This document shows positions 7,042-14,684 of a stretch of DNA of 16,865 bases, in pieces (the first letter of the stretch is position 1; every line of letters starts with the position of its first letter). A program made the translations under genes and the position numbers. The stretch covers positions 1-16,865 of the forward strand of contig JAKPGH010000160.1 of assembly GCA_029550985.1 (NCBI GenBank), in the 5' to 3' direction. The notes under the pieces are model-generated. The model was not told the DNA's origin and did not search any database. It saw only the letters and a program-made list of their open reading frames with translations. The DNA comes from Bacillota bacterium. Its GTDB lineage: Bacteria > Bacillota > Clostridia > Oscillospirales > Ruminococcaceae.

Positions 7042-7683
7042 CTATTGGTTCTGGATTTTATACAAAATGGTGAAGCCGTGCTCCTCAATGGCTTTTTCAA
7101 TTTCCGCCGTATTGAAAGAGTTAAGACTTACTACAATGGCGCTCTTGCCGGTGGAGCCGCGGTAAACCGCCACCCGGGTGATGTTGGCGCCATATTCGCC
7201 TATGATGCTGGTCAGGTTAGACATAATTCCGGGCTCGTCAATGGCTTCGATGGTCAGACGGGTGCCCTGCTCGCGGAAGCCCAACAGTTCGATGAAGGAA
7301 TCGAAGATGTCGCTTTCGGTGATGATGCCAACCAACTTGCCGTCGTCCACCACCGGCAGGAAACCCACATCGTTGTCCCGCATCAGGATGGCCGCTTCCT
7401 CCAGAAGGGCATCGGGGGAAACGGTAATCAAATGTTTGGACATGATTTGCTTGATTTTGGTCTTGGAGAGCAGATAGGTGATTTCACCCATGCTGAGGGC
7501 AGTTGCCTTGGAAGGGGAGTACCGTTCGATATCCTCTTTGGACACAATACCCACCAGCTTGCCGTTTTTGACAACAGGCAGACGTCTGACGTTGTGCTGC
7601 ATCATAATCTCCTGAGCCTCGGGAATGGTCTGGTCCGGTGAGATTGTGAATGGATTGCCGGTCATCTTGTTCTTTACAAACAT
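7042..7683 (-). CDS. CBS-CBS-ACT domain protein (AcuB-like)
   Basis: Two CBS domains (about residues 3-55 and 76-130) and a C-terminal ACT domain (about 142-210), 213 residues in all. Each CBS domain shows the usual end: LPVVKNGKLVGIVSKEDI and LPVVDDGKLVGIITESDI. The ACT domain starts TRLTIEAIDEPGIMSNLTSI. CBS pairs bind adenine nucleotides and ACT domains bind amino acids, so this is likely a cytoplasmic sensor; there is no catalytic domain. The ATG lies three bases after the livF TAG, behind AGGGGG, so it is a true last gene of the liv operon. AcuB-type proteins of this layout exist in Firmicutes, but their molecular target is unclear. I infer a regulatory link to branched-chain amino acid uptake or use. 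Confidence 0.88.
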   Translation of the reverse strand: MFVKNKMTGNPFTISPDQTIPEAQEIMMQHNVRRLPVVKNGKLVGIVSKEDIERYSPSKATALSMGEITYLLSKTKIKQIMSKHLITVSPDALLEEAAILMRDNDVGFLPVVDDGKLVGIITESDIFDSFIELLGFREQGTRLTIEAIDEPGIMSNLTSIIGEYGANITRVAVYRGSTGKSAIVVSLNSFNTAEIEKAIEEHGFTILYKIQNQ

Positions 7684-7686
7684 ACA

Positions 7687-8391
7687 CTAACCCCCTAAAT
7701 AGGCTTTTTTAATATCCTCGCTCTGCATTAGGTCGGCTCCGGTTCCTGAAAGAACTATAGATCCCGTCTCCATTACATAGGCACGATGGGCGATACGGAG
7801 TGCCATGCTGGCGTTTTGTTCCACCAACAGGACTGTAGTTCCATTATTATTGATATTACCAATTATATTAAAAATTTCCTGTACAAGCAAGGGGGCAAGA
7901 CCCATGGACGGCTCATCCAGAAGCAGGATTCTCGGCCGGCTCATCAGGGCTCGACCGATGGCCAGCATTTGCTGCTCGCCTCCCGAAAGAGTTCCTGCCG
8001 CCTGTTTGCGGCGAGTGTGTAGAATGGGGAAGTGCTCGTAGACCATTTGCAGATCCTTGGCAATCTCTTTTTTATCCCGACGCAGGTAGGCTCCCAATTC
8101 AAGATTTTCCAGAACCGACATGGATGGAAAGACACGGCGCCCTTCCGGAACGTGGGAGATGCCCATCTTAACCCGGTCCTTGGCGGATGTGGCGGTGATG
8201 TCCTTGCCCTCCAGCAGAATGGTGCCGCTGGTGGGCTTTTCCAGCCCGGATATGGTTCGAAGGGTTGTGGTTTTGCCGGCGCCGTTGGCTCCGATCAGAG
8301 TCACAATCTCGCCTTCGTTCACCGTAAGGGAAATTCCCTTCAGGGCGTTGATGACACCGAAATATACACTAAGATCCTTAATCTCAAGCAT
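7687..8391 (-). CDS. livF: Branched-chain amino acid ABC transporter, ATP-binding protein LivF
   Basis: One of the two cytoplasmic ATPases that power the Liv importer. Length is 234 residues from the ATG at 8391, the normal size and start (MLEIKDLSVYFG). Walker A is GANGAGKT (34-41), the ABC signature LSGGEQ (135-140), Walker B ILLLDE (155-160), and the LivF-type VEQNAS at 190-195 replaces the usual His switch region. An upstream in-frame extension to 8466 lies inside livG and is not used. The start overlaps the livG stop by 8 bases (ATGCTTGA), pointing to translational coupling and equal production of the two ATPases. A GAGAGG ribosome binding site is inside livG. The CBS-ACT gene follows after three bases. 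Confidence 0.95.
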   Translation of the reverse strand: MLEIKDLSVYFGVINALKGISLTVNEGEIVTLIGANGAGKTTTLRTISGLEKPTSGTILLEGKDITATSAKDRVKMGISHVPEGRRVFPSMSVLENLELGAYLRRDKKEIAKDLQMVYEHFPILHTRRKQAAGTLSGGEQQMLAIGRALMSRPRILLLDEPSMGLAPLLVQEIFNIIGNINNNGTTVLLVEQNASMALRIAHRAYVMETGSIVLSGTGADLMQSEDIKKAYLGG

Positions 8392-9169
8392 TGTTAACGT
8401 CCTCTCCCAAATAAGCCTCGATAACCCGCTTATTTGTCCGTACTTCTTCCGGGGTGCCGCTGGCAATGACTTGGCCGTAGTCCAGAACGTAAATGCGCTC
8501 GCAGATTTTCATGACCAGGGACATGTCGTGTTCAATCAGCAGAATGGTCAGTTTAAATTGATTGCGAATCCAGCTAATGACCTCCGTAAGCTGGGCGGTC
8601 TCCGCCGGGTTCATGCCCGCCGCCGGTTCGTCCAAAAGAAGCAGGCTGGGATTGGTGGCCAGTGCGCGGGCAATCTCCAGGTGACGCTGCTCTCCGTAGG
8701 GAAGGTTTCGGGCAAGCTCATCCTTCTTGTGGTCCAGCTTCATAATTTTGAGCAGCTCCATGCTGCGCTCCACCAGCTCCTGTTCTTCCTTCTGGCAGGA
8801 AGGCAGGCGCAAAAAGCTTGCGGCAAGGCCGTATTTCACATTTTTGTGCATGGCGATGCGCACGTTGTCCAGCACCGTCAAATCCTTGAACAGACGGATA
8901 TTTTGAAAGGTTCTGGCGATGCCCATTTCGCATACCTTATAGGGTTTGAGCCCTTGAATGGGTTTATCCGTTCCGTTAGTATGTAAAGTGATGGTTCCGG
9001 AAGTGGGCTTGTATACGCCGGTGAGCAAGTTGAACACCGTGGTTTTGCCGGCTCCGTTGGGGCCGATCAGTCCCACCAACTCGCCCTGCTCCAGCTCCAA
9101 GCTGACATTGGATACCGCAGCCAATCCTCCAAAGTTTTTGGTCAGCTTCTTAACAGTTAGTATTGGCAT
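8384..9169 (-). CDS. livG: Branched-chain amino acid ABC transporter, ATP-binding protein LivG
   Basis: The second ATPase of the importer, 261 residues. Walker A GPNGAGKT is at 36-43, Walker B LLLLDE at 176-181 and the switch His214 in LIEHDMS. The ABC signature reads LPYGEQ (156-161), as is normal for LivG. The region between Walker A and the signature contains GIARTFQNIRLF, the usual LivG Q-loop. The ATG at 9169 follows the livM TAG after three bases, with GGAAGGG as ribosome binding site inside the end of livM. The stop overlaps livF. All ATPase residues are intact. Confidence 0.95.
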   Translation of the reverse strand: MPILTVKKLTKNFGGLAAVSNVSLELEQGELVGLIGPNGAGKTTVFNLLTGVYKPTSGTITLHTNGTDKPIQGLKPYKVCEMGIARTFQNIRLFKDLTVLDNVRIAMHKNVKYGLAASFLRLPSCQKEEQELVERSMELLKIMKLDHKKDELARNLPYGEQRHLEIARALATNPSLLLLDEPAAGMNPAETAQLTEVISWIRNQFKLTILLIEHDMSLVMKICERIYVLDYGQVIASGTPEEVRTNKRVIEAYLGEDVNNA

Positions 9170-9172
9170 GGC

Positions 9173-10153
9173 CTAAACCCTTCCTTTCCGGAACGAAAAT
9201 TTGCTGCCAAGCTTGCTGAGCATGGAAAGAGAGAGCTCCTTGGACCCCATAAGCCCCTGAGGACGGAAAATCATAATGATGATTAAAATGAGCGAATAGA
9301 TCACCATGCGCAGTTCCGAGAAGGACTGCAGGAAGGTGGAAATCAGGGCCAGCAGGATGGCAGCCAGCACCGAGCCGGAAACGCTTCCCATTCCGCCCAA
9401 CACCACCATGACCAGCACGTCCACCGACTTCTGAAAGTTAAAGGTGGTGGGCTTGATGAAGAAGAAATAGGAGGCGTACAGAGCTCCGGCGATGCCGGCG
9501 CAAAACGCACCAATGGCAAAGGCGGTGACTTTGTATTTGGTGGTGTTGATGCCCATGGCCTCCGCCGCGATTTCATCTTCCCGGATGGAGATGCAGGCCC
9601 TGCCGTGGGACGACTTCAAGAAGTTGACAATCAGAAGGATGGTTCCCGCCGTAAACACAAAGAGCCACGGCCAGTTGACAAACTGGGGAATACCGCTCAA
9701 ACCAGCAGCACCGTTGGTAATGTTGAGGTTCAAAAATACAATGCGGATAATTTCCGACATACCAAGGGTGGCGATGGCCAGGTAGTCACCGCGAAGGCGA
9801 AGGGTGGGCAGGCCCACCAGAATGCCCACGATGGCGGCGGCAACGGCACCCGCCACCAGACCGAGGATAAAGCCCGGGATGGTAGGCATGCGCATGGTGA
9901 TGAGGGCGCAGGTGTAAGCGCCGATGGACATAAAGCCCGCGTGACCCAACGAAAACTGGCCAGTAAACCCTGTAATCAGGTTAAGGCTGACGGCAAGGAT
10001 GATGTTGATACAGATGGTAGTGAGGGTGATTTGCTGAAAGTCCTGAATAATTCCAAATATGATCAGAAGATGGATAATTGCGTAGGTGAGCACAAGCAGC
10101 AGCAGCTTGCTCCATGATTTCGTATTTCGCATCGTTTCCGCTAATTTTTTCAT
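9173..10153 (-). CDS. livM: Branched-chain amino acid ABC transporter, permease LivM
   Basis: Membrane permease of the Liv importer, 326 residues with eight or more membrane segments. The family hallmark SLNLITGFTGQFSLGHAGFM is at about 56-75, GLPTLRLRGDYLAIATLG is in the middle, and the cytoplasmic coupling loop that contacts the ATPase is EDEIAAEAMGINTTKYK. A short charged N-terminus precedes the first membrane helix. The ATG at 10153 has AAAGG 8 bases upstream and follows the livH TAG after three bases. LivM pairs with LivH to form the channel. Confidence 0.94.
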   Translation of the reverse strand: MKKLAETMRNTKSWSKLLLLVLTYAIIHLLIIFGIIQDFQQITLTTICINIILAVSLNLITGFTGQFSLGHAGFMSIGAYTCALITMRMPTIPGFILGLVAGAVAAAIVGILVGLPTLRLRGDYLAIATLGMSEIIRIVFLNLNITNGAAGLSGIPQFVNWPWLFVFTAGTILLIVNFLKSSHGRACISIREDEIAAEAMGINTTKYKVTAFAIGAFCAGIAGALYASYFFFIKPTTFNFQKSVDVLVMVVLGGMGSVSGSVLAAILLALISTFLQSFSELRMVIYSLILIIIMIFRPQGLMGSKELSLSMLSKLGSKFSFRKGRV

Positions 10154-10156
10154 CGA

Positions 10157-11041
10157 CTACACCTTTTCCCTGGTATTTTTCCCCAACAATCCCGCAGGCT
10201 TCAAGATAAGAATCAAAATCAAAATAGCAAACACAAATGCATCTCTGTACATGGAGTTTATGTATCCGGAAATCAAAACTTCCACGATTCCGATGATATA
10301 TCCTCCAATCATGGCTCCAGGAATGATGCCGATACCGCCGAACACAGCGGCCACGAAGGACTTCAGCCCGGGAAGCACACCCATCAGGGGGTTGATGGAG
10401 TTGTAGTAGATTCCCACCAATATGCCTGCGGCGCCTGCCAACGCAGAACCCAGAGCAAAGGTAAAGGAAATGGTGGTGTCCACGTTGATGCCCATAAGCT
10501 CCGCGGCGTCCTGGTCCATCGAAACGGCGCGCATGGCCTTGCCGATTTTGGTCTTATTGACAATAAACTGGAGCAGCAGCATGAGGATGACGGTGATGGC
10601 GAGAATCAGAACCTGCAACATCGGAACGCTGATATTTCCCAACCGCAAGGTTTCCGCAAGCAACCCGGTCAAGGGCGGATAGGAACGCACCTGCGCTTTT
10701 ACAAAGAACATGGTGCCGTATTCCAAAAACAGCGACACACCGATGGCGGTAATCAATACGGCGATTCTTGTCGCATTTCGCAAGGGTTTATAGGCGATCT
10801 TCTCAATGGTGACACCCAGTACGGTGCACACCGCCATGGCCGCCAACAAAGACGGCACAAAACCAATGCCCAAAAAGGTCATGCAGAAATACCCGACATA
10901 TGCACCGATCATATAAATATCACAGTGCGCAAAGTTGATGAGCTTGATGATACCATAAACCATGGTATAGCCCAGAGCAACCAGTGCATAAATGCTGCCG
11001 AGAGAAATACCGTTGATGATCTGCTGTAAAAACTGTTCCAA
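10157..11041 (-). CDS. livH: Branched-chain amino acid ABC transporter, permease LivH
   Basis: Membrane permease partner of LivM, 294 residues from a TTG start at 11041. I choose this start because GAAGGG lies 6 bases upstream and the protein then begins MEQFLQQIINGISLGSIY, as LivH proteins do; an ATG at 11074 in the same frame has no ribosome binding site. The family motif ALGYTMVYGIIKLINFAH is near residues 24-41 and the ATPase-contact loop is DQDAAELMGINVDTT. About eight membrane segments are seen. A TTG start could lower its production compared with the binding protein. The gene is 279 bases downstream of livK, separated by a terminator and a candidate promoter. Confidence 0.93.
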   Translation of the reverse strand: MEQFLQQIINGISLGSIYALVALGYTMVYGIIKLINFAHCDIYMIGAYVGYFCMTFLGIGFVPSLLAAMAVCTVLGVTIEKIAYKPLRNATRIAVLITAIGVSLFLEYGTMFFVKAQVRSYPPLTGLLAETLRLGNISVPMLQVLILAITVILMLLLQFIVNKTKIGKAMRAVSMDQDAAELMGINVDTTISFTFALGSALAGAAGILVGIYYNSINPLMGVLPGLKSFVAAVFGGIGIIPGAMIGGYIIGIVEVLISGYINSMYRDAFVFAILILILILKPAGLLGKNTREKV

Positions 11042-11121
11042 AAGTTTCCCTTCTTTCAATCCGTGTGATGACATGCAGCAAATGATTCCGCGCAAAGCTG
11101 AAACGCAGAGTTATCTCAAGC

Positions 11122-11151
11122 GTTGCAAGCTCCGTCAACAGTTCTTGCAAC
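11122..11151 (-). promoter_or_regulatory. Inverted repeat at the expected start of the livH transcript
   Basis: GTTGCAAG and CTTGCAAC (11151-11144 and 11129-11122 on the minus strand) form a perfect 8-bp inverted repeat with a 14-base centre. It lies right after the candidate -10 box of livH, where either an operator or a 5' hairpin could act. Confidence 0.35.
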
Positions 11152-11153
11152 CA

Positions 11154-11182
11154 ATTATATAATATTTGGAGAGAGTCGTCTA
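11154..11182 (-). promoter_or_regulatory. Candidate promoter for livHMGF
   Basis: A perfect TATAAT (11159-11154, minus strand) lies 17 bases from TAGACG (11182-11177), a four-of-six -35 match. It is downstream of the livK terminator and about 110 bases upstream of livH, so it would let the permease and ATPase genes be expressed apart from livK. Confidence 0.4.
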
Positions 11183-11245
11183 CCTCTAAGCCGCATTTTT
11201 TATGAGTAATATGATGGGATTTGGATAGGATACGCTGATAAAACA

Positions 11246-11282
11246 CATATAAGTGAAGACAAGAACTGTCCTCACTTATATG
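11246..11282 (-). terminator. Hairpin terminator between livK and livH
   Basis: CATATAAGTGA pairs with TCACTTATATG over 11 bp (11246-11256 and 11272-11282), with one mismatch and then GAC/GTC around a 7-base loop. On the minus strand it is followed by TGTTTTATC. It lies 38 bases after the livK stop. Such a hairpin often reduces transcription of transport genes relative to the binding protein. Confidence 0.7.
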
Positions 11283-11320
11283 CATTTATGCAAAGTATTT
11301 ACTTGGAAGCTGCAATCGAA

Positions 11321-12484
11321 TTAGTTGCTGACTCTCTCGCTGGAGTGCTGTACGCCGTCTTTCAGCTGGATAACCACCAGAGCCTTTTCGGGGTTGTGGT
11401 TCTCGTCAATGGTAAAGTTACCGGTGACGCCGGCAAAGTTTTCGGTGGACTCCAGAGCGTTCTTCAGGGATTCGCCGTCCAGCTTCTCGGCCCGTTTGAT
11501 ACCGTCTACGACGAACTTGGCAAGGTCATAGCCCAGGGCGTTGAAGGCATCGGGTTCCTTGTTGTATTCTTTCTTGAACAGAGAAATGAAGTTCTGCACC
11601 ACGGGATCCTGGTCCAGGGAAGAATAGTGGTTGGAGAAGTAAACCTCGTTGAGGGCGTCGGCGCCGGCCAATTGAGCCAGAACAGGAGAGTCGAATCCGT
11701 CGGCACCCAAAATCGGAACGTCGATGCCCTGAGCGCGAGCCTGCTTGATGATCAGGCCGGCTTCCTCATAGTAACCGGGGATGAAGATAACGTCGAAATC
11801 CTTGCCTTTGATGCTGGTCAAAATGGCGTTGAAGTCGGTGTCGCCCTTTACATAGGCTTCCTGGGCAACAATGGTGCCGCCGCCGGCTTCGAAGGTTTTG
11901 ACGAAGTTTTCGGCAAGGCCTTTGCCGTAGTCACTGGAGCTGTCCATAATGACAACGGCCTTGGACTTGGAAAGGTTCTTCAGAGCGTAGTTAGCCATGC
12001 CGGTTCCCTGATAGGAGTCGTTGAAGCAGATGCGGAAAGCGTATTCCTTCACGCCGTTTTCGTCCACGGTCACATCGTCGGCGGTGGCGGAACCGGAGAT
12101 GACGGGAATCTTGTTCTTAATCGCCACGGGAATGGTTGCCTTAAAGGAACCGGAAGTGGCGGGTCCCAATACGGCCACAACCTTGTCCTGGGTCATCAAC
12201 TTGCTGGCCAGGGTGGTAGCCTCTGCCTCTTCGGACTTGTTGTCGTATTTGACCAGTTGGATTTGCTTGCCGTTTACGCCGCCGGCCTCGTTGATTTCTT
12301 TGATGGCAAGCTCGATGCCTTCCACCGAGCTCTGACCGTAGGTGGCAACACCGCCGGACAGCTCGTAGTTTACACCGATTTTAATAACATTGCTGTTATT
12401 GCCACCAGAAGAACCCTGCTGAGCGCAGCCTGCAAGCAGTGCGATGCTCAGACAGACAGCCAGTAAAAGACTTACTTTTTTCAT
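11321..12484 (-). CDS. livK: Branched-chain amino acid ABC transporter, substrate-binding lipoprotein
   Basis: A periplasmic-binding-protein type I receptor of 387 residues, tethered outside the membrane. The signal peptide MKKVSLLLAVCLSIALLAGC ends in a lipobox with Cys20, followed by a Gly/Ser/Asn linker. Family marks are IKIGVNYELSGGVATYGQS, GPATSGSFKA and VLGADGFDS. It should bind leucine, isoleucine, valine or a related amino acid and deliver it to LivHMGF; the exact ligand is not decided. The ATG at 12484 fits the signal peptide; a GTG two codons upstream is closer to the AAAGGAG site and remains possible. It has its own promoter (12593-12621) and its own terminator (11246-11282). The symbol livJ would be equally valid. 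Confidence 0.94.
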   Translation of the reverse strand: MKKVSLLLAVCLSIALLAGCAQQGSSGGNNSNVIKIGVNYELSGGVATYGQSSVEGIELAIKEINEAGGVNGKQIQLVKYDNKSEEAEATTLASKLMTQDKVVAVLGPATSGSFKATIPVAIKNKIPVISGSATADDVTVDENGVKEYAFRICFNDSYQGTGMANYALKNLSKSKAVVIMDSSSDYGKGLAENFVKTFEAGGGTIVAQEAYVKGDTDFNAILTSIKGKDFDVIFIPGYYEEAGLIIKQARAQGIDVPILGADGFDSPVLAQLAGADALNEVYFSNHYSSLDQDPVVQNFISLFKKEYNKEPDAFNALGYDLAKFVVDGIKRAEKLDGESLKNALESTENFAGVTGNFTIDENHNPEKALVVIQLKDGVQHSSERVSN

Positions 12485-12514
12485 ACACACACTCTCTCCT
12501 TTGTATTAAAATAA

Positions 12515-12554
12515 ATAGGTCCCATTTCCTGTGTACTGGGTGAACAGAACCTAT
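12515..12554 (-). promoter_or_regulatory. Imperfect hairpin in the livK 5' leader
   Basis: In the roughly 100-base leader of livK, ATAGGT pairs with ACCTAT (12549-12554 and 12515-12520), and further in CTGT pairs with ACAG (12544-12547 and 12529-12532). A tandem CTATAGG repeat (12549-12562) overlaps its 5' arm. No known riboswitch or T-box core is seen. Function unknown. Confidence 0.3.
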
Positions 12555-12592
12555 AGCCTATAGATTGAAAAGTAAGATTGAAAATTAAACAA

Positions 12593-12621
12593 ATGATACT
12601 ATAAATGTATTTCTATGTCAA
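12593..12621 (-). promoter_or_regulatory. livK promoter
   Basis: A perfect TTGACA (12621-12616, minus strand), a 17-base spacer and TATCAT (12598-12593) make a strong sigma-A type promoter. The start would be near 12586, leaving a leader of about 100 bases before livK. Confidence 0.7.
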
Positions 12622-13100
12622 GCACTTTAAAGCAATAAAATGGGGCGTTAAAATCATGAAATAACCGCCGATTACCTCCTGGAAATTATGCAAATTAATA
12701 ATTTTCGGCGGCTTCTTTCCCGGTTGTAGCTGTAATAAAGGCATCATTTTCAACAGATGATATACTTCTGATATACCTTGCCTGTGCAGGCAGGGTAATC
12801 TTCATGAAGATGGATAAAATGAAGGGTTTCCGGACGCGGCCGTCCCGGCAAAAAGCCGAGCTGGCGGAACAGCTTCCGAAAATCCTGGGACTATAACAAC
12901 TATCCGACTATCACACTCTTGATAGTAAAAATTCCTGCTGGGACTCGCGGATTGCTCCGCCTACCCCGACCGGGTAACCGCTGTGGAACTCAGATGCAGG
13001 ACTGCAGGTTGGTTTATTCAAAACAGGCTAGCGGCAGCGCGGCCCTGCGCATGGAAATTTTGGATTTTCCCTGCGGACATTGAATTATTTTGCGTTTGTC
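12622..13100. other. Long intergenic region between the divergent livK and TAXI promoters
   Basis: No recognisable gene fills this stretch. It holds a bipartite hairpin at 12665-12711 (CCGCCGA/TCGGCGG as outer stem, AAATTAT/ATAATTT as inner stem, with an 11-base bulge holding CCTCC), two direct copies of TGATATAC 11 bases apart (12758 and 12769), the palindromes GCCTGTGCAGGC (12780-12791) and CTTCATGAAG (12800-12809), a 30-codon ORF (12804-12896), and ACTATCA/TGATAGT as a small hairpin near 12908-12927. The many short symmetric sites suggest regulation, or the remains of a lost gene. Confidence 0.4.
12804..12896 (+). CDS. Possible small basic ORF (30 codons), weak
   Basis: ATG AAG ATG opens a frame to TAA at 12894-12896. 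The peptide is basic and includes FRTRPSRQKAELAEQLPKIL, which looks like an amphipathic helix. CAGGG lies 9 bases upstream, a modest ribosome binding site, and a TATACC (12772-12777) with TTCAAC 17 bases before it could be a weak promoter. I do not recognise the sequence. It may be a remnant or chance. Confidence 0.2.
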   Translation: MKMDKMKGFRTRPSRQKAELAEQLPKILGL

Positions 13101-13129
13101 TTGAAGTTGACACTGAAATAATGTATACT
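13101..13129 (+). promoter_or_regulatory. Promoter of the TAXI-TRAP operon
   Basis: TTGAAG (13101-13106), a 17-base spacer and TATACT (13124-13129) fit a sigma-A promoter, with the start near 13136. A better-looking TTGACA at 13107 is only 11 bases from the same -10 box, so it is less suitable. Confidence 0.55.
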
Positions 13130-13171
13130 GAATCCTGCATTCTGTACCGCAACATAATAGGAGGGAAAGAA

Positions 13172-14125
13172 ATGAAAAAGAGGATTGCAGCCATCGTCCT
13201 TGTCATTCTCGTGATGTGCACGTTTGTGTTGACGGGATGCGACGGCAAGAAGACCACACTGAAAATGGCTACAGGCGGCACCACCGGCACGTACTACGCC
13301 TTCGGCGGAACGGTTTCCAAGGTACTTTCCGAGAAGGTCGAAAACCTCAGCTTTGACGTCCAGTCTACGGGCGCGTCCAAGGCGAACATCTACCTCGTCG
13401 CCGACGGGGAGGCGGATATCGCCATTGTCCAGAATGACGTCATGTATTACGCGGCCAACGGCATCGACCTGTTTCAAGGTGAAAAGGTGGAAGGTTTTTC
13501 TGCGATGGCCGGCTGCTACGCCGAGGTCGTCCAGATTGTCAGCAAAAGCGATATTAGCTCCATCGAGCAGCTCAAGGGCAAGCGGGTATCCGTGGGCGAC
13601 GTTGGCTCCGGCTGCGAGTTCAACGCGTGGCAGATCTTTGATGCGTATGGCGTCACGAAGGCCGATATCGAAGTGCACAACCTGAGCTTTGCCGACAGCG
13701 CGACCGCCCTGAAGGACGACAAGATCGACGCGTTCTTCTGTGTCGCCGGCGCGCCGACGACCGCCATCGTGGAGCTTGCAACTTCCAACAGCATCAATCT
13801 GCTGGAAGTGGACGACGAGCACGCTGCGATCCTGATGGAGAAATACCCGTTCTATACCCAGTTTTCCGTACCCGCCAATTCCTACAAGGGCGTTGACAGG
13901 GACGTCAAGACGGTCGCCGTCGTGGCCACCTACATCGTCTCGGATAAGCTCAGCGAGGACCTCGTATACAACATGACGAAGGCACTCTTTGAAAATGCCC
14001 AGGAGATCGCAGCTGCCCATCCCAAGGGCAAGGAACTGGACCCCGCTTACTCGGTGGCTTCCATCTCCGTAGACCTGCATCCGGGCGCCGCAAAATATTA
14101 TAAGGAAATCGGCCTCCTTCAGTGA
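13172..14125 (+). CDS. TAXI family TRAP transporter substrate-binding lipoprotein
   Basis: Extracytoplasmic solute receptor of a TRAP importer, 317 residues. The signal peptide MKKRIAAIVLVILVMCTFVL leads to the lipobox LTGC with Cys23. The mature start KMATGGTTGTYYAFGG is the hallmark of the TAXI family. Later marks are QSTGASKANI, ADIAIVQNDV and KGKRVSVGDVGSGCE. The frame is open to 12983 upstream, but the ATG at 13172 is chosen because AGGAGGG lies 7 bases before it and the signal peptide starts there. The stop overlaps the next start as GTGA. TAXI receptors are known or suspected to bind small carboxylates such as glutamate; here the ligand is unknown. Confidence 0.92.
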   Translation: MKKRIAAIVLVILVMCTFVLTGCDGKKTTLKMATGGTTGTYYAFGGTVSKVLSEKVENLSFDVQSTGASKANIYLVADGEADIAIVQNDVMYYAANGIDLFQGEKVEGFSAMAGCYAEVVQIVSKSDISSIEQLKGKRVSVGDVGSGCEFNAWQIFDAYGVTKADIEVHNLSFADSATALKDDKIDAFFCVAGAPTTAIVELATSNSINLLEVDDEHAAILMEKYPFYTQFSVPANSYKGVDRDVKTVAVVATYIVSDKLSEDLVYNMTKALFENAQEIAAAHPKGKELDPAYSVASISVDLHPGAAKYYKEIGLLQ

Positions 14126-14640
14126 GGATTCGAAAATTTCCGGCAAAGGCTGCGGTGGCTTTCGCTGTACTGGCGGTTTTCGCCGTCTTGTGTTTTAGCG
14201 TTTCAGACAAATACGTCCTGCTGACAGACGGCGACACGGGAAAGCTTCTCGGAGCTTTCCCGTGCGAGGACCGCGGTGAGTTTTCCGTAAGCTTCATCCA
14301 TTCGGTCAACCAGACGCCGGTCACCGATGTATACGAAGTGCGGGGCCGCGATATATTTGTCGTCAGAACGGCCTATTTTTCTTTTGGCGCCGGCGTGCAG
14401 ACAGAACTGCAGGATGGGCAGAGGCTGATTATCGGGGAGGACGGCTCCATGACCGTCAGCGGCTTTGAGCAGAAAATGGATAACCTCTCTTATATTGTCG
14501 GCACGGTCTCGGATCATGTGATGGAGATCGGCGGGAGGACCGTCAGCCTGCGGGAGCTCTGCGGAAAAAACACGACGGTGCGCTTTTCCGTCGGGCGCAG
14601 GTTCTCATTGCCCGGTGGCCGTATTTTTCCCGGCTGCTGA
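14122..14640 (+). CDS. DUF1850 family protein of the TAXI-TRAP operon
   Basis: A 172-residue protein with one N-terminal membrane segment (about 8-27) and an extracytoplasmic domain. The stretch FSVSFIHSVNQTPVTDVYEV (about residues 54-73) is the conserved part of DUF1850 proteins, which are commonly encoded between TAXI receptors and fused TRAP permeases. The start is a GTG overlapping the TGA of the TAXI gene (GTGA), with no strong ribosome binding site close by, so translation probably depends on coupling. The role is unknown; a link to the assembly or gating of the importer is inferred from context only. Confidence 0.8.
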   Translation: MRIRKFPAKAAVAFAVLAVFAVLCFSVSDKYVLLTDGDTGKLLGAFPCEDRGEFSVSFIHSVNQTPVTDVYEVRGRDIFVVRTAYFSFGAGVQTELQDGQRLIIGEDGSMTVSGFEQKMDNLSYIVGTVSDHVMEIGGRTVSLRELCGKNTTVRFSVGRRFSLPGGRIFPGC

Positions 14641-14684
14641 AGCAGACTACACACAAAACTATGATTGGATTGGGAGGTAACCTG

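Noticed and set aside
8120..8986. A 288-codon plus-strand ORF across livF and livG
   Set aside because: It runs antisense to two intact ATPase genes with all Walker motifs and has no features of its own.
11288..12466. A 392-codon ORF on the plus strand, antisense to almost all of livK
   Set aside because: It mirrors a well-identified lipoprotein gene, has no ribosome binding site at its ATG and no recognisable family; it is a codon-usage shadow.
12485..12586. T-box leader upstream of livK
   Set aside because: The leader is too short and lacks the conserved T-box sequence that pairs with tRNA, although it contains a small hairpin.
13085..14146. A 353-codon ORF on the minus strand opposite the TAXI gene
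   Set aside because: The plus strand carries the clear TAXI signature, signal peptide and ribosome binding site; the antisense frame shows no family features.
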